DNA of 6,137 bases from Candidatus Nomurabacteria bacterium (GTDB lineage Bacteria; Patescibacteriota; Minisyncoccia; Phycocordibacterales; UBA9973), in assembly GCA_003157195.1 (NCBI GenBank), contig PMIU01000078.1, forward strand, positions 1,859 to 7,995, in the 5' to 3' direction. Below the pieces are notes generated by a model, which did no database searches, had not been told where the DNA came from, and was given only the letters and a program-made list of their open reading frames with translations. Shown piece by piece: positions 6,109 through 6,137 of this stretch (positions are counted from its first letter, which is position 1; the number at the start of each line of letters is the position of its first letter). The position numbers were made by a program, and so were the translations under genes.

Positions 6109-6137
6109 ATGAAATTTTATTCACCACTAAGATATCC
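6109..6137 (+). CDS. Start of a probable D12-class DNA adenine methyltransferase, 3'-truncated
   Basis: An ATG six bases after the ParB-like gene opens a frame that runs off the window, reading MKFYSPLRYP. The string (F/Y)SPLRYPGGK near the N-terminus is characteristic of D12-class (Dam-like) N6-adenine methyltransferases, where the PGGK loop helps bind S-adenosylmethionine. The window ends on the first proline of that motif, so the GGK is not seen and no catalytic DPPY motif can be checked. The six-base gap and shared strand indicate an operon with the ParB-like gene. Such enzymes serve in restriction-modification, phage defence or phage genomes. With only nine complete codons, the gene is likely and the family assignment is a good but unproven inference. 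Confidence 0.6.

Overview
The window holds two unlike regions joined by a 306-base gap. Bases 1-4404 carry a tight, same-strand export operon of moderate GC content (about 50% in the lines I sampled). It encodes a 5'-truncated HlyD/MacA-type adaptor, a separate MacB/LolD/YknY-type ATPase, and two tandem MacB/FtsX-family permeases of similar length and layout. The genes are 3, 14 and 1 base apart, so they are probably one transcript, and the products should form one tripartite ATP-driven exporter. The ATPase and permease are separate polypeptides, as in Firmicute YknXYZ, not fused as in proteobacterial MacB. The two different permeases suggest a heterodimeric membrane unit.

Bases 4405-4710 hold no intact gene. 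Directly after the second permease stop, the same frame stays open for 62 codons and reads like the C-terminal tail of a protein, possibly a zinc carboxypeptidase of the M14 family. It has no ATG or GTG start, so I treat it as a probable gene remnant. It is followed by a strong Rho-independent terminator (4602-4639) and then by an extended -10 promoter (4674-4682).

Bases 4711-6137 are a separate AT-rich transcription unit (about 28% GC in sampled lines, arginine almost always AGA). A complete 463-residue protein has an N-terminal ParB/sulfiredoxin-like fold (NPRF and DGNRR motifs) and an unassigned helical C-terminal part. Six bases later a second gene starts and is cut by the window edge. 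Its ten visible residues, MKFYSPLRYP, match the characteristic start of D12-class DNA adenine methyltransferases. Together they look like an acquired DNA-modification, restriction or phage-defence locus whose remaining genes lie to the right. This is the most interesting part of the window.

The likely host is a Patescibacteria/CPR bacterium (Parcubacteria-like). I infer this from the adaptor's long Ser/Thr/Asn-rich helical insertion, the split ATPase/permease exporter and the absence of Shine-Dalgarno sequences before all five visible starts. The taxonomic call is moderate to weak. The standard code fits: stops are TAG and TAA, and no reading frame needs TGA reassigned.
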